Shown: one piece after another, positions 25,977 through 35,617 of the stretch
Numbering within the stretch: the stretch's first letter is position 1
Layout of the letters: every line of letters begins with the position of its first letter
Origin: Flavobacterium cellulosilyticum
GTDB lineage: Bacteria > Bacteroidota > Bacteroidia > Flavobacteriales > Flavobacteriaceae
DNA: 64,000 nucleotides
Direction: 5' to 3'
Assembly (NCBI RefSeq): GCF_004349355.1
Contig: NZ_SMFK01000002.1
Location: forward strand, 248,001 to 312,000
Translations under genes and position numbers: made by a program
Notes under the pieces: generated by a model
What the model saw: only the letters and a program-made list of their open reading frames with translations
Told to the model about the DNA's origin: nothing
The model's database searches: none

Positions 25977-28232
25977 ATGAGCACAATTAATAAAGCACGG
26001 ATAGTACTAATTATACTTTTGACATTTTTACATATAAATGTAAAATCACAAACACATCCAAGTTTGGTTTTGACGCAGCAAGGAGTTCGCGAAATCCGAT
26101 CTCAATTAGGAAAAGTGCCGCTTTTTGATGCTTCCTTGGCGGATGTAAAAAAAGAAGTAGATGCCGAAATTGTTTTGGGTAATGATATTCCTGTCCCAAA
26201 AGATTTTTCGGGAGGATACACGCACGAACGTCATAAAAGAAATTTCCTCATTTTACAAAGGGCAGGAGTTTTGTATCAAATATTAGAAGACAAAAAATAT
26301 GCAATTTATGTTCGAGATATGTTATTGGCTTACGCCAAAATGTATCCTACTTTACCTTTGCACCCGCAGGAGCGTTCTTATGCCAGAGGGAAGATTTTTT
26401 GGCAAGCTTTAAATGATGCCAATTGGCTTGTATATGTGAGCCAAGCTTATGATTGTGTCTATGATTTTATTAGCCCAACTGACCGTTCTACAATTGAAAA
26501 AGACTTGTTTAAACCTTTTGCAGATTTTATATCAATTGGTTCCCCACAGTTTTTTAACAGGGTGCATAACCACAGCACATGGGGTAATGTTGCCGTTGGG
26601 ATGATAGGTTTAGTAATGAATGATGTGGAACTTCTAGATCGTGCTTTAAATGGTTTGAAAAATGATGGTTTGCCTATAGGAATGAAAGACAATGATGGCG
26701 GATTAATTAAAAAAGAGGGTCAAAAAACAGGTTTTTTGGCCAATGTTGACGAGCCTTTTTCTCCTGATGGTTATTACACGGAAGGGCCTTATTATCAAAG
26801 ATATGCCATGTATCCTTTTATGGTTTTTGCCGAAGCCCTTCAAAACATTAAGCCCGATTTAAAAATTTTTGAATATAAAAATGGTATTTTGATAAAGTCT
26901 GTATATACTTTGTTGAATTTGACTAATTCAGAAGGAGAGTTTTTTCCGTTGAATGATGGTCAAAAAGGGATGTCTTATTATTCCAGAGAACTAGTTTCAG
27001 CGGTAGATATCGCCTATTTTTATGGAGGAAAAGATCCTTCTCTATTGTCAATTGCCGAAAAACAAGGAAGAGTCCAGTTAGACAATTCAGGTATGGCGGT
27101 GGCACTCGGGATTAAGAATAATTTAGAAAAACCATTTGAAAAAAAATCCATCGATTTATCCGACGGGTCTGATGGAAAGCAAGGAGGAGTCGCTATTATT
27201 AGGAATAAAACGGATGAAAATGAATTGACTTTGGTAATGAAATATGCTTCTCAAGGATTGAGTCACGGACATTACGATAAGCTTTCTTTTTCATTTTATA
27301 ATAACGGCACGGATGTCCTGCAAGATTATGGATTAGCAAGATTTGTGAATATTGAACAAAAAGGAGGCGGTAATTATCTAAAGGAGAACACAACATGGGC
27401 CAAACAAACCATAGCGCACAACACGATTGTTCAAAACGAAACTTCCCATTTTGGTGGAGATTTTGAGACAGGAAGCAAGTTTTTTTCTGAAAAATACCTG
27501 TTTGATGTTTCTAATCCTAAAGTTCAAATTATTAGTGCCAACGAAAACAATGCCTATCCAGGAACGACAATGCAAAGAACAATGACATTAATCCAAGAAG
27601 AAGGATTTGAAAAACCATTTTTGCTGGATATTATTCAGTTAGATTCAAAAACTGCTAATCAATATGATTTGCCGTTCTATTATTTGGGACAAATTATGTC
27701 GGCTAATTTTGCTTATGAAACCCCAAAATCTCTGGAGCCTTATGGAAAAGCAAACGGCTATCAACATTTATGGAAAGAAGGCTCAGCTATTTTTTCAACA
27801 GATAATTCCAAGATTTCTTGGTTGAACGAAGGAAGTTTTTATACACTAACTTCGGTTACACAGCCCAATGATGAGGTTTTCTTTGTGAGAATAGGGGCAA
27901 ACGATCCCAACTTTAATTTAAGAAAAGATCCAGGTATTATTTTTAGAAAAAAGAATGTTCAAAAAGCCACTTTTGTCTCTGTTCTCGAAACGCACGGTAA
28001 CTACAATAAAGTTACTGAATTAGCTACAAATTCGTATAGTACTATTGATTCATTAAAAGTAGTTTATGAAGACCCAAATTATATTGGAGTCGAAATTAAA
28101 AATAAATCTGGAGTAGTTACTCTCTTTGTTTTGGCAACAAAAAACAACAAAGTAAATCAGAAACACCGTTTGAAAATAAATAACAAAACCTACAATTGGG
28201 TAGGGGCATATTATAAAACAACAATTAAATAA
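25977..28232 (+). CDS. PL17 exolytic oligoalginate lyase
   Basis: A 751-residue secreted or periplasmic lyase with an N-terminal signal peptide (IVLIILLTFLHINVKSQ). An alpha/alpha-barrel alginate-lyase domain covers about 40-370, and a heparinase II/III-type beta-sandwich covers about 385-640. Catalytic candidates are N198 and H199 (VHNHSTWGN), Tyr near 267 (GYYTEGPYYQRY) and His near 430 (GLSHGHYDKLSF). The family removes monomers from oligoalginates, giving the unsaturated uronate that becomes DEH. It heads an operon with kdgF and PL7, and its promoter has the GntR-type operators. A 22-codon upstream ORF (25922-25990) overlaps the start and is probably fortuitous. Confidence 0.9.
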   Translation: MSTINKARIVLIILLTFLHINVKSQTHPSLVLTQQGVREIRSQLGKVPLFDASLADVKKEVDAEIVLGNDIPVPKDFSGGYTHERHKRNFLILQRAGVLYQILEDKKYAIYVRDMLLAYAKMYPTLPLHPQERSYARGKIFWQALNDANWLVYVSQAYDCVYDFISPTDRSTIEKDLFKPFADFISIGSPQFFNRVHNHSTWGNVAVGMIGLVMNDVELLDRALNGLKNDGLPIGMKDNDGGLIKKEGQKTGFLANVDEPFSPDGYYTEGPYYQRYAMYPFMVFAEALQNIKPDLKIFEYKNGILIKSVYTLLNLTNSEGEFFPLNDGQKGMSYYSRELVSAVDIAYFYGGKDPSLLSIAEKQGRVQLDNSGMAVALGIKNNLEKPFEKKSIDLSDGSDGKQGGVAIIRNKTDENELTLVMKYASQGLSHGHYDKLSFSFYNNGTDVLQDYGLARFVNIEQKGGGNYLKENTTWAKQTIAHNTIVQNETSHFGGDFETGSKFFSEKYLFDVSNPKVQIISANENNAYPGTTMQRTMTLIQEEGFEKPFLLDIIQLDSKTANQYDLPFYYLGQIMSANFAYETPKSLEPYGKANGYQHLWKEGSAIFSTDNSKISWLNEGSFYTLTSVTQPNDEVFFVRIGANDPNFNLRKDPGIIFRKKNVQKATFVSVLETHGNYNKVTELATNSYSTIDSLKVVYEDPNYIGVEIKNKSGVVTLFVLATKNNKVNQKHRLKINNKTYNWVGAYYKTTIK

Positions 28233-28240
28233 AAAACAGT

Positions 28241-28591
28241 ATGAAAAGTTTTGGAGCAAGTAAAGAATTTTTATTGGGAGATGAAATTCCATGGGAAGTA
28301 GTTGGAGAAGGAGTAAAACGAAAAATAATGGGTTATGATGACACCATTATGCTTGTAAATGTATCATTTGCAAAAGGTGGCATAGGTCCAATGCACGAGC
28401 ATTATCATGCACAAGTAACCTATGTTGTTAGCGGTCAATTTGAAATGACAATTGGCGATGATACCAAAATTTTGAAAGGTGGAGATTGTTTTTATATTCC
28501 GCCTCACGTATTGCACGGAGCTATTTGTCTGGAAGACGGTGTTCTTATTGATGTTTTTAGTCCAATTCGTGAAGATTTCATGACGGTTTAG
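28241..28591 (+). CDS. kdgF: KdgF-type cupin, unsaturated uronate ring-opening
   Basis: A 116-residue single-domain cupin without a signal peptide. The metal motif GPMHEHYHAQVTYVVSGQFE sits at about residues 49-68, and the second cupin motif GDCFYIPPHVLHG near 85-97. KdgF converts 4,5-unsaturated mannuronate/galacturonate to the linear keto form (DKI/DEH route) and accelerates an otherwise spontaneous step. The gene starts 8 bases after the PL17 stop and precedes PL7, so substrate generation and ring opening are cotranscribed. The lack of a signal peptide points to the cytoplasm. Confidence 0.88.
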   Translation: MKSFGASKEFLLGDEIPWEVVGEGVKRKIMGYDDTIMLVNVSFAKGGIGPMHEHYHAQVTYVVSGQFEMTIGDDTKILKGGDCFYIPPHVLHGAICLEDGVLIDVFSPIREDFMTV

Positions 28592-28676
28592 TCCACATAG
28601 GATTAGAAAAAACAAGGTTAATACAGAAAGATGTTTTTAATATAAATAAATTGTCACAACCCATTTTTAAATTATA

Positions 28677-29543
28677 ATGAATATAAAATTTTCAAAAATC
28701 GCAGCCTTTGCAGCCCTTTCTTTGGTATGTTATAGTTATGGTCAAGATGCAGGCAAGGAAATAAAGAAAACACCATCAATAGATTTATCGTATTGGAGTG
28801 TCACAGTTCCTGGAGAAAATCCAAACAAACCAGGTAAACCAATTGAAGTTGGATATCCGGAAATATTGGGTTATGCAAATAATCCACTTTTAAATAAATG
28901 GATGTATAACGATGAAAAAGACAAATCAATAGTGTTTTATGCTTTTCCATCAGGTACAACGACAGCCAATAGTTCATATTCTAGATCAGAATTGAGAGAG
29001 ACTATGGATCCTGGTAATAAGAACAAAAATTGGACTTTTGCCCAAGGAGGATATTTTAAAGGAACCTATAAAATTGATGCTGTTTCAAAAGAAGCAGATG
29101 GTAAATACAGTCGTGTGATTATTGCTCAAATTCACGGACGTTTAACGAATGAACAGAGAGATTTAATTGGACAAAAAGACAACAATGCGCCGCCGATATT
29201 AAAAATCTATTGGGATAAGGGAAAAATCAGAGTTAAAACAAAGGTTTTAAAAGATTTAAATGCATCTGAAAAAGAAATATTGAATGTGAAAGCTTGGGGC
29301 GATGATGAAGGCAAGGATTTTAATGAAAAAGTGAATTTCGACAAATTCACATTGGAAATTAAAGTTTCTGAAGGCAAAATGATAGTCACTCTGAACGGTG
29401 GTGAGTCATTTGTTTATAATGATATAAACATGAAAAAATGGGGTGCCTTTGAAAACTATTTCAAAGCGGGAAATTATTTTCAATCAACAGAGCCCAATGC
29501 TTTTGCCAAGGTTAAGATATACGCTTTAGAAACCTCGCATTAA
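28677..29543 (+). CDS. PL7 endo-alginate lyase
   Basis: A 288-residue jelly-roll lyase with a signal peptide (FSKIAAFAALSLVCYSYGQ). The three PL7 signatures are present: SRSELRE at 102-108, QIH at 151-153 and YFKAGNY at 261-267. These carry the catalytic Arg, Gln, His and Tyr. There is no carbohydrate-binding module and no T9SS tail, so it is probably periplasmic or released. QIH rather than QVH is often associated with poly-G or poly-MG preference, but this was not tested. It is third in the PL17 operon. Confidence 0.92.
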   Translation: MNIKFSKIAAFAALSLVCYSYGQDAGKEIKKTPSIDLSYWSVTVPGENPNKPGKPIEVGYPEILGYANNPLLNKWMYNDEKDKSIVFYAFPSGTTTANSSYSRSELRETMDPGNKNKNWTFAQGGYFKGTYKIDAVSKEADGKYSRVIIAQIHGRLTNEQRDLIGQKDNNAPPILKIYWDKGKIRVKTKVLKDLNASEKEILNVKAWGDDEGKDFNEKVNFDKFTLEIKVSEGKMIVTLNGGESFVYNDINMKKWGAFENYFKAGNYFQSTEPNAFAKVKIYALETSH

Positions 29544-29756
29544 TAATTTTTACAAAAAAAACTAAAGTCTTTGTATCGAGGGTAAAGTGAAAAGGTTTAA
29601 ACAAATAGCCAAATAAGCTTCCCAAGCTTTCTGTTAGTAAATGTTCCTTACTTTTTTTCGAAACCAGAATGATAAATCACTTTGTTTTTTTTCTGTTTTT
29701 AAGCATCTCCTAATTTATTCCAATATATTAAGTAATCACATTATTGAAAAACAGTT

Positions 29757-30964
29757 ATGGTTAGAATCGAATATTTAATTGTTATGTTAGTTTTTACAAC
29801 GTTTTTTACAGCGTGTAAATCTAATGTTGTAGCACAAAATCATTCAAATACGAAAGATGTCAATGCCCTTTTTCAAAGCGATATGAGAAACTGTTGGATT
29901 ACCCAATTGATTCTTTAGGGTTTCCGCGGAGTATGTCCTTAAAGACTGCTGTTATTAAAAAAGTACCTTCTAAAGATTGGACAAGTGGCTTTTTTGTTGG
30001 AAATCTTTGGCAGATTTATCAACTTACGGGAGATGTTCGATTCAAGGAAAGAGCAGTTTTTTGGAATGCTTTTATGGAAAAAGAAAAATTTAATAATCAT
30101 AGCCATGATGTGGGATTTAAGGTTTTTGGCAGTTTTGGAAAAGGGCTGGAAGTTGCAGACAAAGCAAAATATAAAGCTATCGTTGTTAAAAGTGCCGAAA
30201 CGCTGACTACCCGATTTAATAAAAAAGTGGGTTCCATCAGGTCTTGGGATTTCAATAAAGACATTTGGGAGTTTCCCGTGATTATTGACAATATGATGAA
30301 CCTGGAATTGCTTTTTGGGGCGACCAAATTTTCAGGTAATGAAAAATTTAAAAATATTGCCATCCAACACGCCAACACGACCTTGAAAAATCATTTCAGA
30401 AACAACGGCAGCAGTTATCATGTTGTTGTTTACGATACCATTTCTGGCGCTGCTAAAAACAAAATAACCTATCAAGGATTTAAGGATGATTCTTCTTGGG
30501 CCAGGGGACAATCTTGGGCGGTTTATGGTTTTACAATGTGTTACCGCTATACCAAAGATTTGGCTTATCTCAAACAGGCCGAGGCTACTGCCAAGTATTT
30601 CATGAATAATGAAAATTTGCCTGAAGACGGAATTCCATATTGGGATTTTAACGACACGAGTATTCCAAATGCTCCAAGAGATGCTTCAGCCGCAGCAGTG
30701 ATGGCTTCCGCTCTTGTTGAACTCTATAAATACACCAAAAACGAGGCATATTTGAACTATTCAAATAAAGTAATCCAAACGTTGAGTTCGGATAAATACC
30801 TTTTAAACAAATCTGTAAATAGCCCTTTTATTTTGAATCACAGCACAGGGGATTGGCCTAAAAAAGACGAAATAGACGAGCCAATCATATACGCGGATTA
30901 CTACTTTTTGGAAGCAATAATTAGAAAAAAAGCCCTTAAATTTTATGAAAATCAATCTTTATAA
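29757..30964 (+). pseudogene. GH88-family unsaturated uronyl hydrolase, frameshifted
   Basis: Reading from ATG 29757 gives a lipoprotein signal (VFTTFFTACKS) that stops at 29917-29919. The body continues in another frame from about 29889 (KLLDYPIDSLGFPRS) to 30964. Adding one A to the run at 29886-29888 would restore DMRKLLDYPIDS. The body shows GH88 features: HDVGFKVFGS with the first catalytic Asp, IDNMMNLELL with the second, and DDSSWARGQSWAVYGF. GH88 enzymes hydrate unsaturated glucuronyl ends of oligosaccharides, unusual in a strictly alginate locus. It could be a recent inactivation, a phase-variable homopolymer or a sequencing error. The gap before it (29544-29756) holds no recognised signal. 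Confidence 0.85.
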
Positions 30965-31040
30965 TAGAACAAATCTATTGGTGGTTTTTATTCTATTTGG
31001 TTTTGGTAACATTAATGCGCAGAAAAAGGAGAGTATTTAA
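30945..31040 (+). pseudogene. Orphan signal peptide, probable 5' remnant of a lost gene
   Basis: A 31-codon frame starting inside the end of the GH88 gene reads as a complete signal peptide (NRTNLLVVFILFGFGNINAQ) followed by KKESI and a stop. Start overlap with the upstream gene is typical of operon genes, but no mature protein follows. The adjacent beta-helix gene has its own signal peptide. The simplest reading is that an internal deletion removed the body of a secreted protein gene. A genuine small peptide cannot be excluded. Confidence 0.5.
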
Positions 31041-31089
31041 AATTCAAAAAAATATAAATCAAAATCAAGGTTTCAAAGAAAATTCCCCG

Positions 31090-32889
31090 ATGAAAAATAA
31101 CCTAAAAGCTGCTTTCTCACTTTTACTCTTGCTACTGTTTTTCCAAGAGGGCAATGCCCAAACATCAAGTCTGGTTTCTATTGGTTCTAATGGAAAACTA
31201 GTTTATACGCCGGATAGTAAAGGCAATGTGGTTCCCGATTTTAGCGGAGTTGGTTATAGGAACAGTGAATCTTCAATTCCAACGATTGCTGTCGTGAAAA
31301 CAGTCAATGCTTTGGCAGGTGATAACTGGACGAATGTGCAAAACGCCATCAATGAAGTGGCGGCATTGCCTCTAGATTCCAATGGTTTTAGAGGAACTAT
31401 TCTTTTTAAAAGTGGCACTTATGAATTGAGTAATACCATTAACATTACAGCTAGTGGAATTGTTCTTCGTGGTGAAGGTTTTGATGGAACCGGAACTAAT
31501 TTTGTGGCAACTAAAACGTCTCAACATACCTTGTTTAATTTTGCGGGAGCAAACGGAAAAACTAGTATTTCATCTTCCATAAAAAAAATTACGGATGCTT
31601 ATTTGCCTATCGGAAAAAAACAAATTACTGTGGCATCGGCTCACACTTTTGTTGTTGGAGACAAGGTTTTGGTTCATCGGATACCGAATGATGCTTGGAT
31701 AAGCTTGTTGGGAATGGATAAAATATCGTTGGCTGATCCTCTTGCGATTGATTGGGTAGCTTCTGCTTATGACGTGTATTCGGAAAGAAAAGTTATGGAA
31801 GTTAATGGGAACGTGATTACCTTGGACGCACCAATTATGGACATCATAGATCCTGTTTATTCCACGGGAGAATTGATGAAATATACCTCCAACCGAATTG
31901 AAAAATGCGGTATCGAAAACTTGAGGATTTCGTCTTATTATGCTTCCGATACTGATGAATTACACGGTTGGACAGCTATTTCTTTTGCCAATATTGCCAA
32001 TGCTTGGGCTCAAAATATAGAAGTGTATTATTTTGGCTATTCAGCAGTTCATATCACGGGCACGGCCTCATGGGTTACGGTGGACAGTTGCAAAATGCTG
32101 GATGCCAAATCAATAATTACGGGTAGCAGACGCTATTCTTTTAATGTCGATGGGCAACGGAATCTTGTGACAAATTGCACTACAAAAAATGGACGCCATG
32201 ATTATGTGAATGGCAGTCGAACTTGCGGCCCCAATGTTTTTTATAACAACACGTCGACCATTCAAAATAGCGATATTGGACCACACCATCGATGGTCAAC
32301 GGGAGTTTTGTTTGATAATATCGTGGGCAATGGAAGCCAAGATGTGCAAAATCGACTTGATGCCGGTTCCGGTCATGGATGGTCGGGAGGGCAAATCATG
32401 TTTTGGAACTGCACTGCGGGAAAAATGATACTTCAAGATCCTCCCGGTGATGAGCGCAATTGGGCTATTGGATGCAAAGCCACAGAAATTACCAATGTAG
32501 GGACGGTGGTCACGGAATCGTTTGGGACTGTAGAATCTCAGGGAACTCCGATCGCGGCCATTCCCAGTTTATTTCAAGCTCAATTAAGCGAGAGGTTATC
32601 CAATTTGCTTTCCGTGAAGGAAATTAATTTATTGGATGAAAATGATAGCATTTCCATATTTCCTAACTCAGCCAAAGACAGCATCACTATTAAGAGGACA
32701 ATCCAGATGAGTTCACCTCTAGCCATCACTGTTTATGACGCAACGGGGCAACGGGTCAAAATACTGGCTGTAAATCAAAATCAGTTGAGTATGGAATATA
32801 GTATTTCAAATTTGAATGAGGGGATTTATTTCGTACATTTTACGGCAGTAGATTTTTCCAAAACAATGAAGTTGGTCGTAAAAAAATGA
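31090..32889 (+). CDS. Secreted right-handed beta-helix protein, lyase-like, T9SS tail
   Basis: A 599-residue protein. The start at 31090 (MKNNLKAAFSLLLLLLFF) gives a clean signal peptide; an upstream in-frame ATG would bury it. Residues about 70-510 contain the pectate-lyase-superfamily opening (WTNVQNAINEVAAL...GTYELSNTINITASGIVLRGEG) and repeated short beta-strands with Asn/His-rich turns, as in right-handed beta-helix lyases. The last 80 residues (SISIFPNSAKDSITI...FSKTMKLVVKK) are a type A T9SS sorting domain, so the protein is exported to the surface. No family-specific catalytic residues could be assigned. In this operon a polyuronate lyase or binding role is likely. Confidence 0.7.
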   Translation: MKNNLKAAFSLLLLLLFFQEGNAQTSSLVSIGSNGKLVYTPDSKGNVVPDFSGVGYRNSESSIPTIAVVKTVNALAGDNWTNVQNAINEVAALPLDSNGFRGTILFKSGTYELSNTINITASGIVLRGEGFDGTGTNFVATKTSQHTLFNFAGANGKTSISSSIKKITDAYLPIGKKQITVASAHTFVVGDKVLVHRIPNDAWISLLGMDKISLADPLAIDWVASAYDVYSERKVMEVNGNVITLDAPIMDIIDPVYSTGELMKYTSNRIEKCGIENLRISSYYASDTDELHGWTAISFANIANAWAQNIEVYYFGYSAVHITGTASWVTVDSCKMLDAKSIITGSRRYSFNVDGQRNLVTNCTTKNGRHDYVNGSRTCGPNVFYNNTSTIQNSDIGPHHRWSTGVLFDNIVGNGSQDVQNRLDAGSGHGWSGGQIMFWNCTAGKMILQDPPGDERNWAIGCKATEITNVGTVVTESFGTVESQGTPIAAIPSLFQAQLSERLSNLLSVKEINLLDENDSISIFPNSAKDSITIKRTIQMSSPLAITVYDATGQRVKILAVNQNQLSMEYSISNLNEGIYFVHFTAVDFSKTMKLVVKK

Positions 32890-32926
32890 TTTTGCAACCC
32901 AAAAATTAATAAATTAAATTATCAAG

Positions 32927-34147
32927 ATGAAAAATCTAAAACAAGTCACATTTCTTTTATTCTTTTCTAGTGTTTTGGGCGTTTCGGCACAAAATGTAAA
33001 GGAATCTGCAAGCAATTTTCCAAAAACGATTGTTCTGGAAGGGGCAGTTTTGCAACGCAATCGCCAACTAATAATTGAAAACGACACCGAAAAAAAAGAA
33101 GCACTGCAAAGCCTTCTGTCCAAAGCCGATAAAATGCTGAAAGCGAGAAAATTGTATTCGGTGATGAACAAAAAACAAACACCTCAAAGTGGTGACAAGC
33201 ACGATTATATGAGCATAGGACCTTATTGGTGGCCAGATCCAACCAAGCCTGATGGATTGCCTTACATCAGAAAAGACGGCTTGCGTAATCCGGAATATTA
33301 TGAAATCAGCGATTCGCAAGAAATGGATAGAGTGGAAGATGATGCGGAAACTTTGGCTTTGGCATACTATTTTACCAAGGAAGACAAATATGCGCAATGG
33401 GCTTCACAAGTAATTAAAACTTGGTTTTTAAATTCGGAAACACGACAAAATCCAAATCTTAATTTTGGGCAATCCATACCGGGAATTAATACGGGCAGAG
33501 GCATAGGTTTAATCGAAACTCGAGGATTGTTCCGTGTTATAGATGCCGCCATTTTGATACAAGGTTCAAATAATTGGTCAAGCGAAGATCATCTAGCACT
33601 TAAAAAGTGGTTTTCGGACTATTTGACTTGGCTTACGGAAAGTCCAATAGGGAAAGACGAAGCCGATGAGCACAACAATCACGGAACCCATTACAGTGTT
33701 CAAGCAATTTCCTATGCCATTTTTACGGATCATCCTGAAATTGCAGTGGCCGAAATAGAAACGTTCAAAAACAGGTTGGAAAGTCAATTAAAACCCGACG
33801 GAAGCCAGCCTTTCGAATTGACAAGGACAAAATCCTGGAATTATGCAAACATGAATTTGGATGGTTATTTTATCGCAGCCCGATTGGCCGAAAATAGCCA
33901 GATCGATCTTTGGAACTATCAAACCAAGGAGGGAAAAAATATAAAATCTGCCGTTGATTGGTTACTGCCCTACCTTAAAAATGAAAAAAAATGGGAGTAT
34001 GAGCAAATCCAAAATATAGGTTTTGGAGAAACCGTCAGGATTTTGAAAATAGCTTCCAAAAAATATTCCAATCCAGAGTATGATACCTTGGCTAAAAAAA
34101 TTGATTTAAAAACATATCAATTGGACAGCAATCAGTTGTTTTTTTAA
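32927..34147 (+). CDS. Alginate_lyase-domain protein, PL38-like
   Basis: A 406-residue protein with a signal peptide (VTFLLFFSSVLGVSAQ). It is an alpha/alpha-toroid of the Alginate_lyase domain class. Signatures include DYMSIGPYWWPDPTKPDG (about 90-107), the active-site-like NNHGTHYSVQ (about 249-258) and RTKSWNYANMNLDG (about 300-313). These resemble PL38 proteins from Bacteroides (reported on alginate or glucuronan) more than PL5. Cleavage of polymannuronate or polyglucuronate blocks is therefore inferred. It has no T9SS tail. It lies 37 bases after the beta-helix gene in the same operon. Confidence 0.8.
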   Translation: MKNLKQVTFLLFFSSVLGVSAQNVKESASNFPKTIVLEGAVLQRNRQLIIENDTEKKEALQSLLSKADKMLKARKLYSVMNKKQTPQSGDKHDYMSIGPYWWPDPTKPDGLPYIRKDGLRNPEYYEISDSQEMDRVEDDAETLALAYYFTKEDKYAQWASQVIKTWFLNSETRQNPNLNFGQSIPGINTGRGIGLIETRGLFRVIDAAILIQGSNNWSSEDHLALKKWFSDYLTWLTESPIGKDEADEHNNHGTHYSVQAISYAIFTDHPEIAVAEIETFKNRLESQLKPDGSQPFELTRTKSWNYANMNLDGYFIAARLAENSQIDLWNYQTKEGKNIKSAVDWLLPYLKNEKKWEYEQIQNIGFGETVRILKIASKKYSNPEYDTLAKKIDLKTYQLDSNQLFF

Positions 34148-34276
34148 TAGGAGATAATGGAGGACAGAATTCTAATGGATTCAAAAGGGTTAAATTTAAC
34201 CTAGCAAGAATGATTCTCATAATTTTTCAAAGTTAAATCCACATATTAGTGGCAAGCAAAAAACAAAACCGATTAA

Positions 34277-35047
34277 ATGAGACAAAACCTTTTAATAATA
34301 GCATTTCTTTTAGTAATTCAATCTGCTTTCTCCCAAACAGACAAAAAAGTAGAAAGCAATCTTTTAGCAAACACAAAACAAACAGTTTCAATTGATCCTG
34401 TTTATTTTGTGTTGGGAACATTAAGTGATTATAATGGGCATTTTTATTATGTGAAAAGAGAAAAGCAAATTGACAGATATTTTCCTTTTGAAAAACCAAT
34501 GGTAAATTATTTGACTTTATACATTAAGGCTGAATTAAATATTACTGTTGATATCATTTTTGAAAAATCAAATCACAGTGAAATGTATTCTGATGAACTT
34601 TCAAAAAAAAAAAATAGTTTTTACGGAGAAAAAGAGGAATTATTAAGTAATAAATTTGAAACAAAAAATCAGATTTATTCTTTTTTAGCAGGTGCTTATT
34701 ATAGATATGGTGAAAAACTTGATTCTGCTATTTATAAAATTCAGTTAACTAATTCTCCAAATCATCATATTTGCTACGAGTTACTTAAAAAAATTGGTTG
34801 TGAAAATGTATTATATGAATATTTAAAAAACATTCCCGCTCAATTTATATATTACTTTGAACCAACTGATGAATTGAAAAAATACTTTGACTCTATTGAA
34901 TTCGAAAAAGAAATTCTTAAGAAATCATTTTATAATGAAATAGAAGAAATGATGAAAGGAGTAATAACGAAAGAAGATATGGAAAAGAGTTTTCAAGAAT
35001 CAAAGGATAAGGAAATTGCAAAATTTAAAATTACTTACAAAAAATAA
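34277..35047 (+). CDS. Secreted protein of unknown function
   Basis: A 256-residue protein that I do not recognise. It has a signal peptide (NLLIIAFLLVIQSAFSQT) and then a mixed alpha/beta region rich in Lys, Glu, Tyr and Asn, ending in a charged helix. No catalytic motif, T9SS tail or lipobox is seen. Base composition is more AT-rich than the surrounding lyase genes, and its flanks contain an unusual repeat region. It may therefore be a later insertion rather than a working part of the operon. The upstream gap (34148-34276) shows no GntR-type operator. Confidence 0.6.
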   Translation: MRQNLLIIAFLLVIQSAFSQTDKKVESNLLANTKQTVSIDPVYFVLGTLSDYNGHFYYVKREKQIDRYFPFEKPMVNYLTLYIKAELNITVDIIFEKSNHSEMYSDELSKKKNSFYGEKEELLSNKFETKNQIYSFLAGAYYRYGEKLDSAIYKIQLTNSPNHHICYELLKKIGCENVLYEYLKNIPAQFIYYFEPTDELKKYFDSIEFEKEILKKSFYNEIEEMMKGVITKEDMEKSFQESKDKEIAKFKITYKK

Positions 35048-35065
35048 ATTGCCAGCCACTAACAG

Positions 35066-35166
35066 CTACAACGGATTTGGGCAATAGGCTTAATGGAAAG
35101 TTGGTTTTGTATGATGATTTGGCAAATCCGAATAATGGGCTTAATTTAGTCCCAAACTCGCTGTAG
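35066..35166. repeat. Imperfect inverted repeat, possible interspersed element
   Basis: CTACAACGGATTTGGG (35066-35081) is mirrored by CCCAAACTCGCTGTAG (35151-35166), with 13 of 16 positions pairing. The interior includes TTTGGCAAATCCG. A roughly 100-base mirrored unit just past a stop codon looks like a small non-coding repeat family. Confidence 0.5.
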
Positions 35167-35176
35167 TACAAGAACG

Positions 35177-35219
35177 ATAGTTCTGCAACCTCTAATTTGG
35201 TTGTAGAACTATTTTTTTT
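35177..35219 (+). terminator. Intrinsic terminator
   Basis: ATAGTTCTGCAACC (35177-35190) pairs with GGTTGTAGAACTAT (35199-35212) with one mismatch, followed by eight T. It probably closes the PL17 operon. Confidence 0.8.
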
Positions 35220-35574
35220 GCAATCCAGTTAAATAGCAGTGCCAAATAATCTACCTAGTTTAATTGATTTCATTGTCAACGTGAATTTGGACAATAGTGT
35301 CTCCATTTTTGAATTTTCGATCAGATGTTAGTATTTAGATTTGTTTTGTTGCTGCGTTAGTTTTGGGCATTGTGTCTTATTTAAGTAAAATCCCCAAAAA
35401 TTTTAATAGGTACACAGATAGCAGTAATGACATTGGCTGTTTCCCATAAGTTGCTCTGCATATTCCACCGGGTCAGACGGTTGAATAGATACGATTTGAT
35501 TCCCATATTTTATTAGATTTCAAATTATTATGTTTTAAAACCGATAATTTATTTATTTTTTCGGAAATAAATAA

Positions 35575-35617
35575 TATATTTGGAAAACCAAATTGGTTAT
35601 CCAAACTAGTCATCCAA
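35575..35617 (+). promoter_or_regulatory. Promoter and triple GntR-type operator of the giant secreted protein gene
   Basis: The -7 box TATATTTG (35575-35582) overlaps operator 1, TTGGAAAACCAA (35580-35591). Operator 2, TTGGTTATCCAA, is at 35593-35604, and a weaker third site, CTAGTCATCCAA, at 35606-35617. All three are spaced 13 bases apart. Confidence 0.8.

Noticed and set aside
25922..25990. A 22-codon ORF overlapping the PL17 start, as a possible leader peptide.
   Set aside because: There is no ribosome-binding or attenuator structure and its composition is not informative; probably fortuitous.
35066..35166. Considered as an integron attC site.
   Set aside because: Core-site sequences do not fit, there is no cassette array and no integron integrase is visible.
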